In this document: one piece after another, positions 1 through 11,874 of the stretch
Numbering within the stretch: the stretch's first letter is position 1
How the letters are laid out: each line of letters opens with the position of its first letter
From: Isoetes taiwanensis
Taxonomy: Eukaryota > Streptophyta > Lycopodiopsida > Isoetales > Isoetaceae
NCBI GenBank assembly: GCA_021234155.1
Contig: JAJEKV010000005.1
Coordinates: 1,486,001-1,550,000 of the forward strand
Length of the DNA stretch: 64,000 nucleotides
Direction of reading: 5' to 3'
Made by a program: the position numbers and the translations under genes
The notes under the pieces: generated by a model
The model's input: only the letters and a program-made list of their open reading frames with translations
The model's database searches: none
What the model was told of the DNA's origin: nothing

Positions 1-578
1 ATCATAAGAAGAACATCTTAACCTAATCATACAAATCTAACTAATAGTTAGGGTTCATTGATTAGGGTTCAAGATGTTGAATACGGGTTCTAGGATGGCT
101 CTACTCTAGATACAAGATACTAACATATCTGGAATGCTAATTCCAGATAAGCTATCACAACTACTATCCTACATACCTGCTCCTGAAGCTCTCCCTCCAG
201 ATCCGTGTGCCTCCATGATCTTCGACTCACAAGCTGCTGCTCCTACTCCAAGAACGAGTCTATCCTGCTGGGGCTGCTGCACCAGCCTATGCCACAACAA
301 ACGATGTTCGAAACGGGGTTTCGAACGAGTAGGTGAGTCTCTGGGTGCTAGGGCTGGAAAGAGGCCTAGGGTTAGGGTTTAGACCTATATAAGCTAGGTC
401 CACCTAGGATGCCACGTGGCACCAATTGGGTGAGTCCTGTGTGGCGGGTGCCCAATAGGTTAAGGCCACGTGGATAATGGTCTAAACCTATGGTTGGCTA
501 AGTTATGAAAATAACTTGGCCATGCCCCCTATTGCCACAACCTATGGTATACAAGGCTATGAATGATAGACTTGTATA

Positions 579-632
579 GTGACGGATCCAGGAATATACG
601 TATTTATGACGTATATTCCCCTGGACCGTCAC
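579..632. repeat. Imperfect 23-bp inverted repeat (hairpin)
   Basis: GTGACGGATCCAGG (579 on) pairs with CCTGGACCGTCAC (ending 632). The stems continue through AATATACGT and ACGTATATT around a 7-base loop. One arm has two extra C and lacks one base. It could be a foldback element or a hairpin RNA source. Confidence 0.7.
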
Positions 633-655
633 AAAATGTTAGAAAATAAATGAAA

Positions 656-760
656 TATGGAAAGCAAAGGTTAGAAAATGAGATGAAAGGAAAAAATAAA
701 AAACATGGAAAGCAAAGGTTAAAAAGAAAGCAAAGGTTAGAAAAATAAATGAAAGGAAAC
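656..760. repeat. Short tandem A/G-rich repeat
   Basis: The string GAAAGCAAAGGTTAGAAAA occurs three times (near 660, 709 with a small change, and 726), followed by ATGAAAGGAAA-type spacers. It is a simple tandem array. Confidence 0.7.
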
Positions 761-1969
761 AAATAAAAAAACTTGCAAGGGTTCGTGATGGGCGGCTATG
801 GCGGGCGACTGAGGCAGGGACAGAGCTGCTGGCGGCTTCTTCTTCTCATTCTTTTGCAGGTTCGGCACAAGTAAGATCAGCAGATGGAGGCAAAACGATG
901 GCAGAAGGTAGTTGGATGGAGCAGACAATAACAGCAGATCATTGTTTTCTTGCTTGCAGGTGGCTATGGCGACAAAAAAGCAGCAGAAGATGGCGATGGC
1001 AGAGCACAGCTTTGGTGGTTCTTCTTTTCCCTTTTCCTTCTGATTGCTTCTCTTCCTCTTGCAGGAGGCGCTGGAGCACAGAGATGGCACGCATATTGTT
1101 CGCTCTTCTCTTCTTTCTTTCAGAAATAGGAACAAAGCAATAATGACAAAGAATGCAGCGAATGCCCTTCTTTTCTTGCATGAAAAATCTTTTGCAGAAC
1201 TCTTGTCTATGGGTTTCTTTATAGGCAGAATGCAAGGGCAACCTTTTGTTGTGTGCGTGGCAAAGAAGACAAAGCGAGAGATGAAAAAAATAACGGGTAA
1301 AAGAACAAAATAAACAGTATAGAAAGCTTTGCGAAAAAGAATTTTCAAGTGCGCTTCTTCCCTTTGTCCACCCTGTAGATAGATTATGGAGGGCTGGCTT
1401 TTTTTGGCTCTCCCAAAATATTTAAGAAGTATTTCTTTTACTAAAGCATCTTCAAGCAACAAGCGAAGAACAAGCAAATCTTCAAGCATCCGTCAAGCAA
1501 CCCAAATGAACAAAGATCTCCCAAATAAATCAGAAACAATGATCGCCCCAAATAAATTTGCGGACCAAAATGATCTGGGGAAACATCAGATCTCGGTAGA
1601 ACCTCCATTACTCATGGCGGATTTTTCCCACAATCCCCAAATTGGCCTCAAAGGCGTAAATCGGGGACCACTTCGATGTTGCAATATGAAATAGAATAGA
1701 ATAGGGTTGAAATCAAAGGCTTGCAATATGAAATCAGTATAGAATAAAGGATTTGAAGAAAAACTTGGAATGGAATAACTTTGGGCCCAAAAGAAAATTC
1801 ATATAAGCACAAAACTTCAAATACAAAAGGGTCCCTCCATGTCTCGAACCATGAATCCACCCATTGATCCAATTCAAGGAGGAGCCGCCACCATCCCAAG
1901 AACTTGAGCAGCAAGAGGAGGAGCTCGTGCTCCTCAAAATTATTTTATAAACAACACTTTTCATCTTGA

Positions 1970-2127
1970 CCTTTAATTTTTTGCCTCTTAATCTCCACCT
2001 TTGATCCTGCCTCTTCATCTCAACCTTTAATTTTGACCCTTCATCTCCACCCTTGATCTTGCCTCTTTATCTCAACCTTTAATTTTAACCCCTTCATCTC
2101 CACCCTTTGTTTCAACCATTGGGCCTT
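1970..2127. repeat. Tandem repeat, about 53-bp unit, nearly three copies
   Basis: Units beginning CCTTTAATTTT at 1970, 2024 and 2076 each continue with a TCATCTCCACC/TTGATC-like stretch and CTCAA. Spacing is 54 then 52 bases. It is pyrimidine-rich and has no coding meaning that I can see. Confidence 0.75.
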
Positions 2128-2236
2128 TATATATTGAGCCCATTACATTTAAAATTTATCTCACCAATGCCTTAGATCATAAAATTAATCTTCTTCACAC
2201 CCCCTTCCAATGGTTTTCTTTCTTTTCTTTTTTCAT

Positions 2237-2287
2237 GTTGACCGGGTGCCAAAAACCCGGTCAACAAACGCTGGGCACTTTTCCTAG
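2237..2287 (+). mobile_element. Helitron-like 3' terminus
   Basis: A perfect 11-bp stem (GTTGACCGGGT at 2237-2247, ACCCGGTCAAC at 2255-2265) is followed by AAACGCTGGGCACTTTTC and CTAG at 2284-2287, then T. A subterminal hairpin followed by CTRR is the Helitron 3' hallmark. The tail AACGCTGGGCAC...CTAGT also matches the two complete Helitrons at 46.7 and 53.4 kb. The 5' TC end was not found and may lie outside the window. Confidence 0.65.
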
Positions 2288-2518
2288 TAGTAATGATAAT
2301 CTAGAAATACTACTTCGTAATATTGCGGACAACATCAATTCAAGGTGGAAAAAATGTGACATTCCAGGATAATATACGATATAATAACGTATATTATATT
2401 CTATTCTATTCTATATGGCCACGTCCACTAGTACATATCGACAACGGCGACATGTACATGATGACTGGGTTGTACCATGGGGCACAACAATTAGAAACTG
2501 TTATAGAAACTGTTATTC
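2288..2518. other. Spacer between Helitron-like end and TIR element
   Basis: AT-rich spacer. It contains AATATACG and ACGTATATT arms near 2370-2396 that resemble the hairpin at 579-632. No gene seen. Confidence 0.4.
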
Positions 2519-3205
2519 TATAGGGTAAAAGCATGCTAGGGTGTCATACATTAGTTCTAAATTCATGTACTATTTTGCACTAGAAAACCCGTTTTTTATG
2601 TAATTTTGAATGTATGGTAGGAGGCCACGTGCTTGTCGTTATATATTTAAAAAAGGAATATATTTGATTGTTCGTCATCATGACATGAAGTGGCCGACGG
2701 TTGTTGCGAAATTTTGGGCACAATCACTGGATTCCCTCCGATCCAAGCAGATTCCCTCCGATCCATCCGAAACAAGCAAATTCCCTCCAATCTACGGTCT
2801 AAGAATCTAAAACAAAGAAAAGAATTTCAAATTCTTGCCGGATCTTTGCATGCATATCAGTTTTCATAGTAGTAGTAGGGGCATGGCACAAGAAAATCAA
2901 AGTATGAAACGAAATTACTCGGTGATGTCCAAAATGAGGGCGGTGATACAAAATCGACAAAGGGAAGCGAAAAATGGTTGAACAAGATACTCTAAATGAC
3001 ATCTTTGAATGAAGTGACAGAGTGATCTCTTGTCAGCGGTGAGAATGGCGGATCATATTCCGGTACTTCACCAAAAAATCGGGAAAAGAGCGAGAAAAGG
3101 TTGTTGAATGCTTGAAAATGAAGCCGATTCTCTATCTCTGGTGAAAGAGAGGTATTGGTTTCGAGGATCTTGCAAGATAACGAGGCTCTTGGGGTTGTTT
3201 AAACA

Positions 3206-6040
3206 CGTGATTGGGCTACCTTGAGCGAAGCGGTGGTGAAACATTCATTGTTACAAAATCTCAAAGATGGATTAGAAGAGGTTAAATCTTCTAATAGCGG
3301 TGACAAGTTGGCGACCAAGCACTCTGTTTTATCCATGATTGTTGGGAAAAATGGGGAATTGAAGCGAAAAGGAGTTGCTTCAAAAATGTTGAAGCGCCAT
3401 CCTCGAAATTTGTCATACATTGCAGGTGAAGAAAGAAAGAAATGAAAATTGCGGGTCCAACTATATGGGCATTAGCGGTGAAAAGAGAAGATCGATTGTT
3501 TGGGCCGAAGACACAAAGCAATTAGTCATCAATTTTGGTTAAACAACACCAAGGTTTCACCTAAATCTGAGGGATGTAAGAAAGAAAAGGCATCAAGCAA
3601 TCCGGTTTCTTGATATACCACGGGTATTTCATTCTTTATTGTATGAAATGCTTCGATCCCTCATGTATATGTTCACTTTTATTGGAATTTATAGTATCTT
3701 CTTTGTTTTGATGTATGAATGCTTTCTAATGGTGATCTATCATTTATGTATTCACTTTTACTTACTTTTACATATGCAATCACCTTTGTTGGTTTGCTTA
3801 CATTTATTGACCATGTATATTATACTAAATCTTCCTTTCTTATTTATCACGGTGACTCCAAAATTCTTAACCAATGTACAGTTAGATATTTGCATAATAT
3901 TGTATGTTATACATGTCTATAGAGTACATATCTTGTACTTTCGGACTTTTCGAGATAGTGCCTATGGACTTCAAGAATTTACTCTAGAACGATAATATGC
4001 TCTAGGGTGCGATAAATGTACCCTGCTTTGCTACTTTATCCTTACACATGTATTTAATGTACATGTGTAATGTGTGTCTGTTGTCCTTATGTATATTGTA
4101 AGTACATTATGAGTGCATATGAGTACATATGAGTACATATTAGTACATATGAGTACATATGAGTACATTATGTTACATGTTACATTTTGACTTAGCATGT
4201 ACTCAATTGCACATACAAAATCTTTTATTAACTATGATGATTTGAATGCACAGGTTGAGTATACCCGAACTTTGTGGAGCAACACCAGGCCGGAACATTG
4301 GCATCAGTTGTTCGAATACCTCAAACCTGATTGTGTAAGGAAGCTAAAGGAAAGAAACACATGTTGTTGTGTCAAGCATGAGCAAGCGAGAGAACTTCGG
4401 GAAGGCATTTAATTCTATGAGGGCTAAGCTCCACATCAATTGTAGGCTGCAATTGTGAAGTTTGTCTTTGCTAACAAAAAATGATGGAATTTGTCGGGCT
4501 CACAAGCATACATCTTGTAATGTCGGCACTCTATGGAGGAGTATGGTTTGTCCAAAAGCAGGATAGTGACGAGTGGCACAAATTAAATTGTATTACAAGT
4601 GATTGCAAGAACGTGTGGTAAGCGAGAACATTATCTTGTGTCCAAAAGAAACTGAAAATGACATTGAAAGTGAAGTCAATTGGCAAATATACTCTTATGT
4701 GGATGAGAAGTCTAAAAAGGAGTCTCAAGAAGGCTCAGTTGGTGGACAAGACAACAAATGCACACGTAATCTTTGGATGCCATGTTTGGTCACATGAAGA
4801 CATTTATCCATCACAACTTTGCGACTCAGCGCAAAGCAAAAGAATTCGAAAGATGTGTTCAAAACACGAGAGATGATTCATTGATATCGGTGGTTGACTT
4901 TGCAGAAAATTATACATTGAAGCCTTTCAAAGAGGTTCGGTCGAAACATTGGAATCTGAGACCAAGTTACTATAATGGTGCAGTTACCATGCTAAAGGTA
5001 AATGGCATCTTGAAGAAGGCTGTTCACTTGTATATTTCGATGGCGGGGAATCATGATACACATTTTGTACAACATACATTTAAGCTTCATCTGAAATGGC
5101 TGAAAGAGAATGGTGGATCTCATATACATTATCATATTGTGTGGTCGATGGTTGTCTTTGCACAATACAAGTCGGAAGAAATTTATATTTCATTACCGGG
5201 TACCATGTTGAATATGGCATTAAGTTTACAATGGAACTACTTTGGTTACGGGCATGGAAAAGGTGAACATGATGGAGAGTGCGCCAAGGCCAAGCGGTAC
5301 TACTTGCAGCCCGAGCGATTCACGAGAACATGGAGCAGTTAGAGGAGGTGCACATGATGCTTGTGTTGTCTTGAGGAGCAAGCAATCTAATGTTAACAGA
5401 TATATTGGGAAGTGAAGGAGTCGGATATTGATAGAACCAATGCATTAGATGTGCAACCTCTTCACGGTATTCGAGAAATTGCATGCTATAGCTTCTATAA
5501 GTCCAAGCTGACCCCACCTTAGTAATGGTGAGACCATTATCTTGCTTACGCAATGCTTGCATTAACTTTGAATGGGATGCTTGTGAGTCCATTTCATTAC
5601 GTGGGAAGTGGCAATTAAAGAAGCTAGTACCCCAAAAAGTACTCATTGTGAAGTAGAGAATGAGGAAAGCTGCTTGCTTTGCAAATGTAAATGAAGAGCT
5701 AGAAGATCTAGTGCAATTGGGTGATATGTTTGCTTCTTTTTCTTGCACCGGGGAAATGAAGAAAATGTGCCATACTATATCCTTCTTTGCAAGAAAACAA
5801 AATTTGTTTTGCGGGAAAATGTTATTGGCGATTACAAAAATTATCACCATCACAATTGAAAGCAGTCATATCCGCCTATTACTATCAAAAATTGCACAGT
5901 TGTCACCACAAGTATAAGTTATTGGATGACAAAGAAGTTCTTGTACCTGCAGAGTGCATTATTGGAGCAAAGTTTGCAATGCCAAAAGTAAATCATAAAG
6001 GTGAAGGGTGCTTACGCGGCTTATGCATTGTCTCTTGATG
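3206..6040 (+). pseudogene. DFAENY/HGKG-type transposase, degraded
   Basis: The best segment (4773-5342) starts with a DAMFGHMKTFIHHNF stretch and holds DFAENY followed by SKHW, then an LKWLKENGG region and YGHGKGEHDGECAKAKR. This order, a first Asp in DFAENY and a late HGKG..DG block, is typical of a DDE/RNase H-fold transposase family that I recognise from plants and invertebrates but cannot name with certainty. An upstream segment (3221-3445) and a Cys-rich CCCVKHEQARELREG segment (4261-4410) belong to the same protein. Past 5342 the frame breaks, and the C-terminal part is only recoverable in pieces through 6040. Frameshifts and stops make it non-functional as read. Confidence 0.55.
4025..4185. 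repeat. Cluster of GAGTACATAT motifs
   Basis: At least five copies of (G)AGTACATA(T) lie between 4105 and 4175, with further TACATGT words around them. The inverse orientation (AATGTACTC) is clustered at 10015-10160, toward the other end of the same element. They may be subterminal transposase sites or intron repeats. Confidence 0.6.
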
Positions 6041-6244
6041 TGCATGAGATGCTCTTGGGAAGTTTGCACGAAATGCTACATGATCTGGAATAGCTTGAGC
6101 AGTTATATGTTGGAGAGAAGTAATCTGAAAAGAGAAAAGTCTTTGGTGTAACATGATTTATATTACATTGTAATTGAGTACATGAACTTATTTCAAAACT
6201 TGTTTCTTGTTATTGATAACTTTACGAGAATATATCAACTTCTT

Positions 6245-6611
6245 TTATGCCTAACTATTACATCCTGTGGTGGCTGAAATCTCATAGGTATTGCATCCAT
6301 TCTCCACGAGATTTCGGGGCGCCATATAATGTTAGGACTAGGCGTGGCGAGAGGCCCTTCTTTGCTTCTCTTACAATTGGAAGCCCACTCCAGCCCTCCA
6401 CGCCTGCCACACTTGACTCGTGTTCACTTGGCAACTGATTCCTTCCCAAGGATCGGGGATCATAGATCTTGTGAATTGCCCAAAGTATTCTTAGCATCTC
6501 ATCCACGGTGCTTACGTCTTGATCTGTTGGGCCTGTTCCCATAATCCGGGCGGTGGTAAGGAATCTTGCTTCATACCCTAAGCCACAAGAGAATGGTACA
6601 TCACGGAACAT
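6245..6611 (-). pseudogene. Unidentified coding remnant, 3' part of the - strand gene
   Basis: An open frame reading GLGYEARFLTTARIMG and TVDEMLRILWAIHKIYDP has protein-like composition and lies downstream of the HAD-like remnant on the same strand. I do not recognise the domain. It is listed because it is probably the last exon(s) of the transposon's - strand gene. Confidence 0.25.
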
Positions 6612-7099
6612 ATTACGCTTGGTCCCTAAAGGAGATGGTGGTTCATCTGGTTCAACCTCTGCTCCATGTACATGTACAAGTTCCTTTTTGTTTAGTTACG
6701 CTCCATGTATAAATTCCTCTTCAATTTCATTTTCCTCAACTTCTAATCCAATAACAAAAGTTAAAAGTTATTAGCATTTATAAAGTATTAAATCTTAAAT
6801 ATTAATAATAAAACTTCCTCAACCTTAGATATTAATAATAGATATAATTTAACAAGTACTCAAAAGAGTTATGAAAGCAAGTCCACATCTAGAAAAGTTC
6901 TGATTGAAAGCGATTCGGTTTATCAAAGGCATTGTACATAGGGCCTTTATTACTATTCATATCTTAGCCCGTATTCATCCACTATAGTCTTGATGATAAT
7001 GTCACCATATATGTCCCAAGAGTCATCCAACTTATGCTCCTTTATGTAATTGGCAAAATCTGGTGCATATTTCAACCCTACCGACCAATCAAATAAGAA

Positions 7100-7509
7100 G
7101 GGCCGGATGGTTGTCGCGTTCTATCAAAGGTGTCCATAGTGGCACACAAACATAACTTTCTTTGTTGAAAAGAGCTTTGTGCTTAGACTCAAACACACCA
7201 CAGTCGACCATTGTATTTAGGATATTCAATGACAATACTATCCATAGGTACTACTTGAGGGGTTACACCAACCGAATTTGTATAAGGAAGTCCCCAACAT
7301 CTCTCTTTTCCATAAACATGTTTAAATTTTGGGATGCCATCTTCATAGAGCTTGTCCAAAATTGATGTTATGATATCTAAGGGAAGAGTTGACCATATGG
7401 CCAAATCCCAATGAAAGGAGGCATATTGAAGCATTGCTTTCATTGTTGGTCTGAGAAGAAAACTCCATGTTACGTAATTATGGGCTTGTAAGAGGAAATA
7501 TTGATTCAC
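7100..7509 (-). pseudogene. HAD/FCP1-like phosphatase domain remnant
   Basis: The frame contains SFLLRPTMKAMLQY, FHWDLAIWST, ILDKLYEDGIPKFKHVYGKE and, continuing past a break, VFESKHKALFNKE. This order (RP..., D-aliphatic-WSS, YG...CW, P-YN) resembles the NIF/FCP1-like HAD fold. The motif-I DxDGT is not visible, so activity is unlikely. It lies 3' of the Ulp1 remnant in the same strand and transposon. The family call is from memory of the pattern and is tentative. Confidence 0.35.
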
Positions 7510-7919
7510 GGAGTTCTATAAAAGTAACCCGAGAACACCTTGGATCTCAAATATTAGGAGTCTGTAAGGAAGCAAAATATAATTAACATACTGATAGCAC
7601 TAGGATTGCAACCATTCATTGATTACATTATCAAGATTACATAAAGCCAAATGGCTTAGTGTTGTTTCAATAAGAAAAAAGCCAATTGGCCTCATTTGAT
7701 AAAGAGTTATGAAAGAAGTTAAGCACTACCATGCTTCTCTTGCGAGGTGCTAGTAGTGCTGTTTTGATGAGATGGCTCTTATAATTAATCATAGCCTTAA
7801 TGAGCACATGTCTCACGGATTTGTGCGTACTCACTTATCAAACCAATCTGAAGAAGGCTGAAAGAATGAAAACAAATAGTTTTGAATCAAATATTATATA
7901 AAAGCAATTGTTGATATGT

Positions 7920-8060
7920 TATCTCACCATGCTCTTAGCTTTGCACTGGGCATCCACAAAGGCTTGCATATAACCCATGACATAAAGACCACGGGGAGGC
8001 GGGTCACCTTGTTGTGGAACCTCGGGTCTAATTTCTTTACGCTTTGAATTCTTCACATAA
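7920..8060 (-). pseudogene. Ulp1 (C48) protease remnant lacking the catalytic Cys
   Basis: The - strand reads VPQQGDPPPRGLYVMGYMQAFVD. It aligns residue for residue with the intact CPQQKDGDSCGLYVAAYMQ of the sister copy (54.6 kb). The Gln is kept, but the DSCG block with the nucleophilic Cys is replaced by PPRG, so this copy cannot be an active cysteine protease. It is flanked by intron-like AT-rich DNA. Confidence 0.55.
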
Positions 8061-8932
8061 ATATCAATCTTCGAGAGCTGGAATTAGTCAATCTTTGTAA
8101 TGATATCTTTATGAAGCACGCAATAGAAAATAACATCGAGAATTATGCGACATTACACTTTGAATTAATAGTGAGTGCACTTACATCATAACCATCCTCG
8201 TGTCAACTTTGCACATTCTTTAGCGAGTTCGAATAAGGATAGGCTGGAAGACAAAGGGGTCTTTGCTACTGATTCTTGGCCTTATCTAAAACAATGATGA
8301 CCCGATGCATGGTGCATAGGATCCTCAATGCGGATTGGAATCATAATGTCTTGGCATTTGCTCAATATGATTCCACTGAAGCCCTTTTTGAACTTCTGAC
8401 CAATCGGGTGTACCATCGAAGTTGCATCGGATGACGGTTTGTTAAAAGGCTGTTTACGTAGGCTAAGAAATTCTCGAGGGAAGAAAAAAAATGCATCACG
8501 CCATTTGTCGGGGCATAATGCTAATCGGATACCTATTCACAAAGCAAGTGAGGTTAGAGTTGATGTAGTTAACCATAATGCAAAAAAAAATCTGATCAAG
8601 TTACCTTCCAAATATGTCTATATGCACTTTGGACATGTGCTGTCTCTGCAAAGACCTTCCACACAATATTTAGTCACCTTGATTAGAGGCTTTTTCTTTG
8701 GAAAGGGTAGCATGGAACTATTTTCAACAAGCTCTCCGGTCTCTCGTAAACCAAACTTGCATTATTGAGAGACAAATGAATTGCAACTTCTATGAGAATC
8801 TTACTTACTCTCACGTCTTTGTCATCTCGGATCGAGCACTTTCAGATGATGTTTGGCTTCTAGTCCTGCAGAAGTCATCATAAAATTGTTCAGATATTAC
8901 ACTTTAAAAGCTTCAACTAACATAATAAATAT

Positions 8933-9326
8933 TCACCTTTTGGTTGAAGTTGTATTTTGCTTTTGGTCCTTCCTTTTTCTTGTCTGCTTCTCCTGTTTAA
9001 CAACCTTGGTCTCCTCAACCTTGGTTTCCTCTATGTCATCAACCTTAGTGGCCTCAATCTTAGTGGCCTCAACCTTTGTTTCCTCGACCTTTGTTTCCTC
9101 GGTTCGGTTTCCTCCACTTTGCCACATCATCCTTTTGGATCTCTTGTACCTCCACCATCTCTTCCTCTCCCTTAATATGGCTACTATCCTCTATCTTTTC
9201 AATGGTTGCTTTGAACAAAGGCTGCGAAGATTCACCAATTTCCAACATACGCATAAATGAGTCACCAAAGTTAATCAATATTGTGAATCCTAATTTTAAG
9301 TTAATGGTATACTGTTGAATCATCAC
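8933..9326 (-). pseudogene. Acidic linker with EETKV repeats
   Basis: One frame (8933-9130) reads repeated five-residue units EETKV/EATKI/EATKV ending in a Lys-rich tail. An overlapping frame (9069-9326) reads IGESSQPLFKATIEKIED and GEEEMVEVQEIQKDD. A frameshift near 9100 joins them. The equivalent position in the second transposon (55.5-55.8 kb) also encodes a Glu/Asp/Lys-rich linker. It is probably a flexible region of the Ulp1-containing protein. Confidence 0.4.
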
Positions 9327-9739
9327 TCCAAAGACATTTTCATTTCTGCTTGAAATGATGGCATTGGCTTAATAGGTTTCCAAATTGGTTTCTCTGGAAA
9401 TTTATATTGTGAAGAAAGACACGAGGAATCACGGAACTTTATCTTGTGAAGAAAAACTTGAAGAACCTACAAAAAAATGGTGTTTAATAATTGCGGTACA
9501 CACAAGCAAAAAGAAGATGCAACATACTGCGGTATTAACTCGCCTTACGCTTTAACTTTTCAACCTCTGCACGCATAATCCACAAATGTTGAATCGGTAT
9601 GCTTTCGTGGCTATATGGAATTCCAAGTGACATATCAAGCTCATATGACATGAAAATTAAATTCGGGGGATTGTAAATCAATCAAATGTGATATTTACTT
9701 ACATGTATCCGAGGACTTCCTTTGGTACCTCAAGCTCTT

Positions 9740-9870
9740 CCTCAAAAGACTTTACAAGGTTTTACGGTGATGCCCATGTAGAAGTATTTCCCAAATCCTC
9801 CCTCGACCTCAAAATCCAATACCTTGGAAGAAAGTGTCTTTGTTGGCTTCTTCTTGTCATCTACAATAGA
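9740..9870 (-). pseudogene. Short coding-like exon, unidentified
   Basis: The - strand reads DDKKKPTKTLSSKVLDFEV followed by EGGFGKYFYMGITVKP. It lies between the coiled-coil and acidic parts of the same gene. I do not recognise a domain. Confidence 0.3.
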
Positions 9871-10014
9871 GAGTAGAAAAAGACTTGAGATAAGAAAAGG
9901 AATATGCATGATTAACAAGACTACAATATCATACCCTTTTACGGTTTCCTTATGCTACCAAAATCACACATCGATCAAACATTGAGTATATCAGATCATC
10001 AGCTAAGAAATGTA

Positions 10015-10165
10015 TTCTTAATGTACTCTACAAGTACAGTCATCGAAAAAAATTAACTGACAATGTACTCCAATGTATCCATCTGCTAATGTACTCTGAT
10101 TTATCAAGTAAATGTACTCAATGTACTGTTGAAATGTACTGAATGTACTCTGAAATTCATTGTTA
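10015..10165. repeat. Cluster of AATGTACTC motifs
   Basis: Seven or so ATGTACTC/T words occur in 150 bases, the reverse complement of the cluster at 4.1 kb. They are in an intron-like part of the - strand gene. Confidence 0.6.
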
Positions 10166-10917
10166 CGAAAGTACAATCAATGTAAACAAATCTCGATATT
10201 GTACTACGCCTTGATGAGTCTTGAAGTATTCAATAACAACTCAAAATGTAATTTTGGCCCGGCAACAATAGCAATGTATCATCAATTGCTACACTATCTC
10301 TGATTCTCAATAACAAGTAATTAGCTACCTACATTCTTGAGTGATGTGCACATGAAATTAAAAACTCTCATCTTTAAAAATAAGTAGTCTATTTGGCAGA
10401 TTATACATGACTGAACCCACATTATCCAACTACAAAAACTATGTATCTAAATACTCAATGTAAATGCAAGCCTAAAACCTTCATGCAAAAAAGAATCTAA
10501 CTATTAAAATAAGAAAAGAAATTGTAATTCAAATGTACATGTACTAACCTTTTGTTGCAAAAGCGGTCAAGTGCTACTGAGGCAAATTGCTATTCCATGG
10601 CTGCGGTCGGGATCAACACATGAGATCTTTGTGCTAGCAAGATAGGATATACCACAGCCAGACAATAAGGATGTCTGCGAGGTGCGAACCAACTGGATTC
10701 ACACCAAAAAGATTGTTCACAATATGTACATGAAGAAAAAGGCTGAACAATAATCGATCTGCAAGAATTGTAGACTGGAGAGGAGGGGCTAAAAGTAAGG
10801 ATCGAGGAATGTTCTAAAAATTCCACGAGTTCCATAATTTTTTGTCTCCCTCGGTGAGCTCATATCAATAGATGTAGCTTCAATCTTTGCATCTACATGT
10901 TTCAATTCCGGTAAGAT

Positions 10918-11874
10918 TCATGTCAATATGTTCACGGAGCTCGGCGATCCTCGCATTCTAGAGTCCTTTTGCTCGATAGCATCCTCAACTTTCCATTTTA
11001 GGTGCTGAAATCTTATTGCACTTTCAGATGTTTGGTCCAGTTTTGATTGTTGATCCTCCAATGCTGCCATTTTTGCCTCAACATTCCTCTCTGCTTCCTG
11101 GACCAACCTAATATAAACTGCTCTCTCCCCTTCCTTGTGCTTCAATGTATCAAGGATCTCTTGCCTTCTTTCCTTTAGCTCAGTTAATTTCTTGCTTAAA
11201 GATGTTTTCACAATAGATCTGCTGTCTAAGAAGTTACTGAAAACTTCTAATTGCTCCTTTGTGTAACTCTTAGGCTTGAAGTTCTTGGGGCTTTTGCATT
11301 TGCATTGCTAGATTTTACATCACCACCTCACTAGATAGATCGAGAATCCTTTTGCTTCGATCGGCCCATGCTTTGACATCTTCCCACCATACGCACCTTT
11401 CAGATGCAATGCAAATGCCCTTGCAAAGTACAGAGGGACATAGTGATTCATAACATCTTTTCTTCCAAAAGCAAATTCATACCATTTGCAGAATTCTTCT
11501 GTCCACTTGATATCAATTACGTCATCCTTATAGCCATACACTTGGTGCTTCATCACCCCATATCTCTCTTACCATAGCATCATCTTTGCTTTCGTAAAAC
11601 ATCACAAAAAAATTCGGTTAATGCGAGTCGTCTTCTGAAAACACGTATCATCGGGGTAAAATTTCCCTTTTGGCATGCGAACTTGAAGCTTTCTTATTTC
11701 TTTGGAGGCTTTCCGGTCCTTGGAGACTTTCTTGAACCCTTGATTGGTGTCTTCTTTGGGGTCTTTGCCATGTTCACGGTGCACCTGCAAAAATGAACAA
11801 AGCAACAAATTTGATTTTATAAGATGAAATATTTGAAGATCGGACCTTAAACCAAATGCATTGTTTATATTCAT
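10918..11874 (-). pseudogene. N-terminal part of Ulp1-associated transposon gene (coiled coil)
   Basis: Reading 5' to 3' on the - strand: a basic segment (11602-11874, KKVSKDRKASKEIRKLQVRM), then 11320-11556 with KWTEEFCKWYEFAFGRKDVMNHY and FARAFALHLKG, then a Lys/Glu-rich coiled coil (10918-11211, SKKLTELKERRQEILDTLK). The sister copy carries NHYISTYFAQTFSLHLKG followed by a similar coiled coil at 58.4-59.05 kb, which shows this is one conserved gene. Stops between the segments mark introns or decay. The function of this part is unknown. Confidence 0.5.

Larger units (their letters stand above)
1..2236. other. Repeat-rich stretch without a supportable gene
   Basis: I see no convincing gene. 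Open frames here are low-complexity (Lys/Leu/Ser-rich). The stretch holds two and a half telomere-like units (GGGTTAGGGTTTAG near 367-380), a hairpin at 579-632, A/G-rich tandem motifs at 656-760 and a C/T-rich tandem repeat at 1970-2127. Several TTGCAGG strings near 855, 956 and 1062 resemble 3' splice sites but lead to no coherent protein. It may be the body of the Helitron whose 3' end lies at 2287; no matching 5' end was found. Confidence 0.5.

Noticed and set aside
737-1489. 250-codon open frame on the - strand
   Set aside because: Composition is simple-sequence (Lys, Leu, Phe, Ser runs) from A/G- and C/T-rich DNA. No domain, and the overlapping + strand is equally open.
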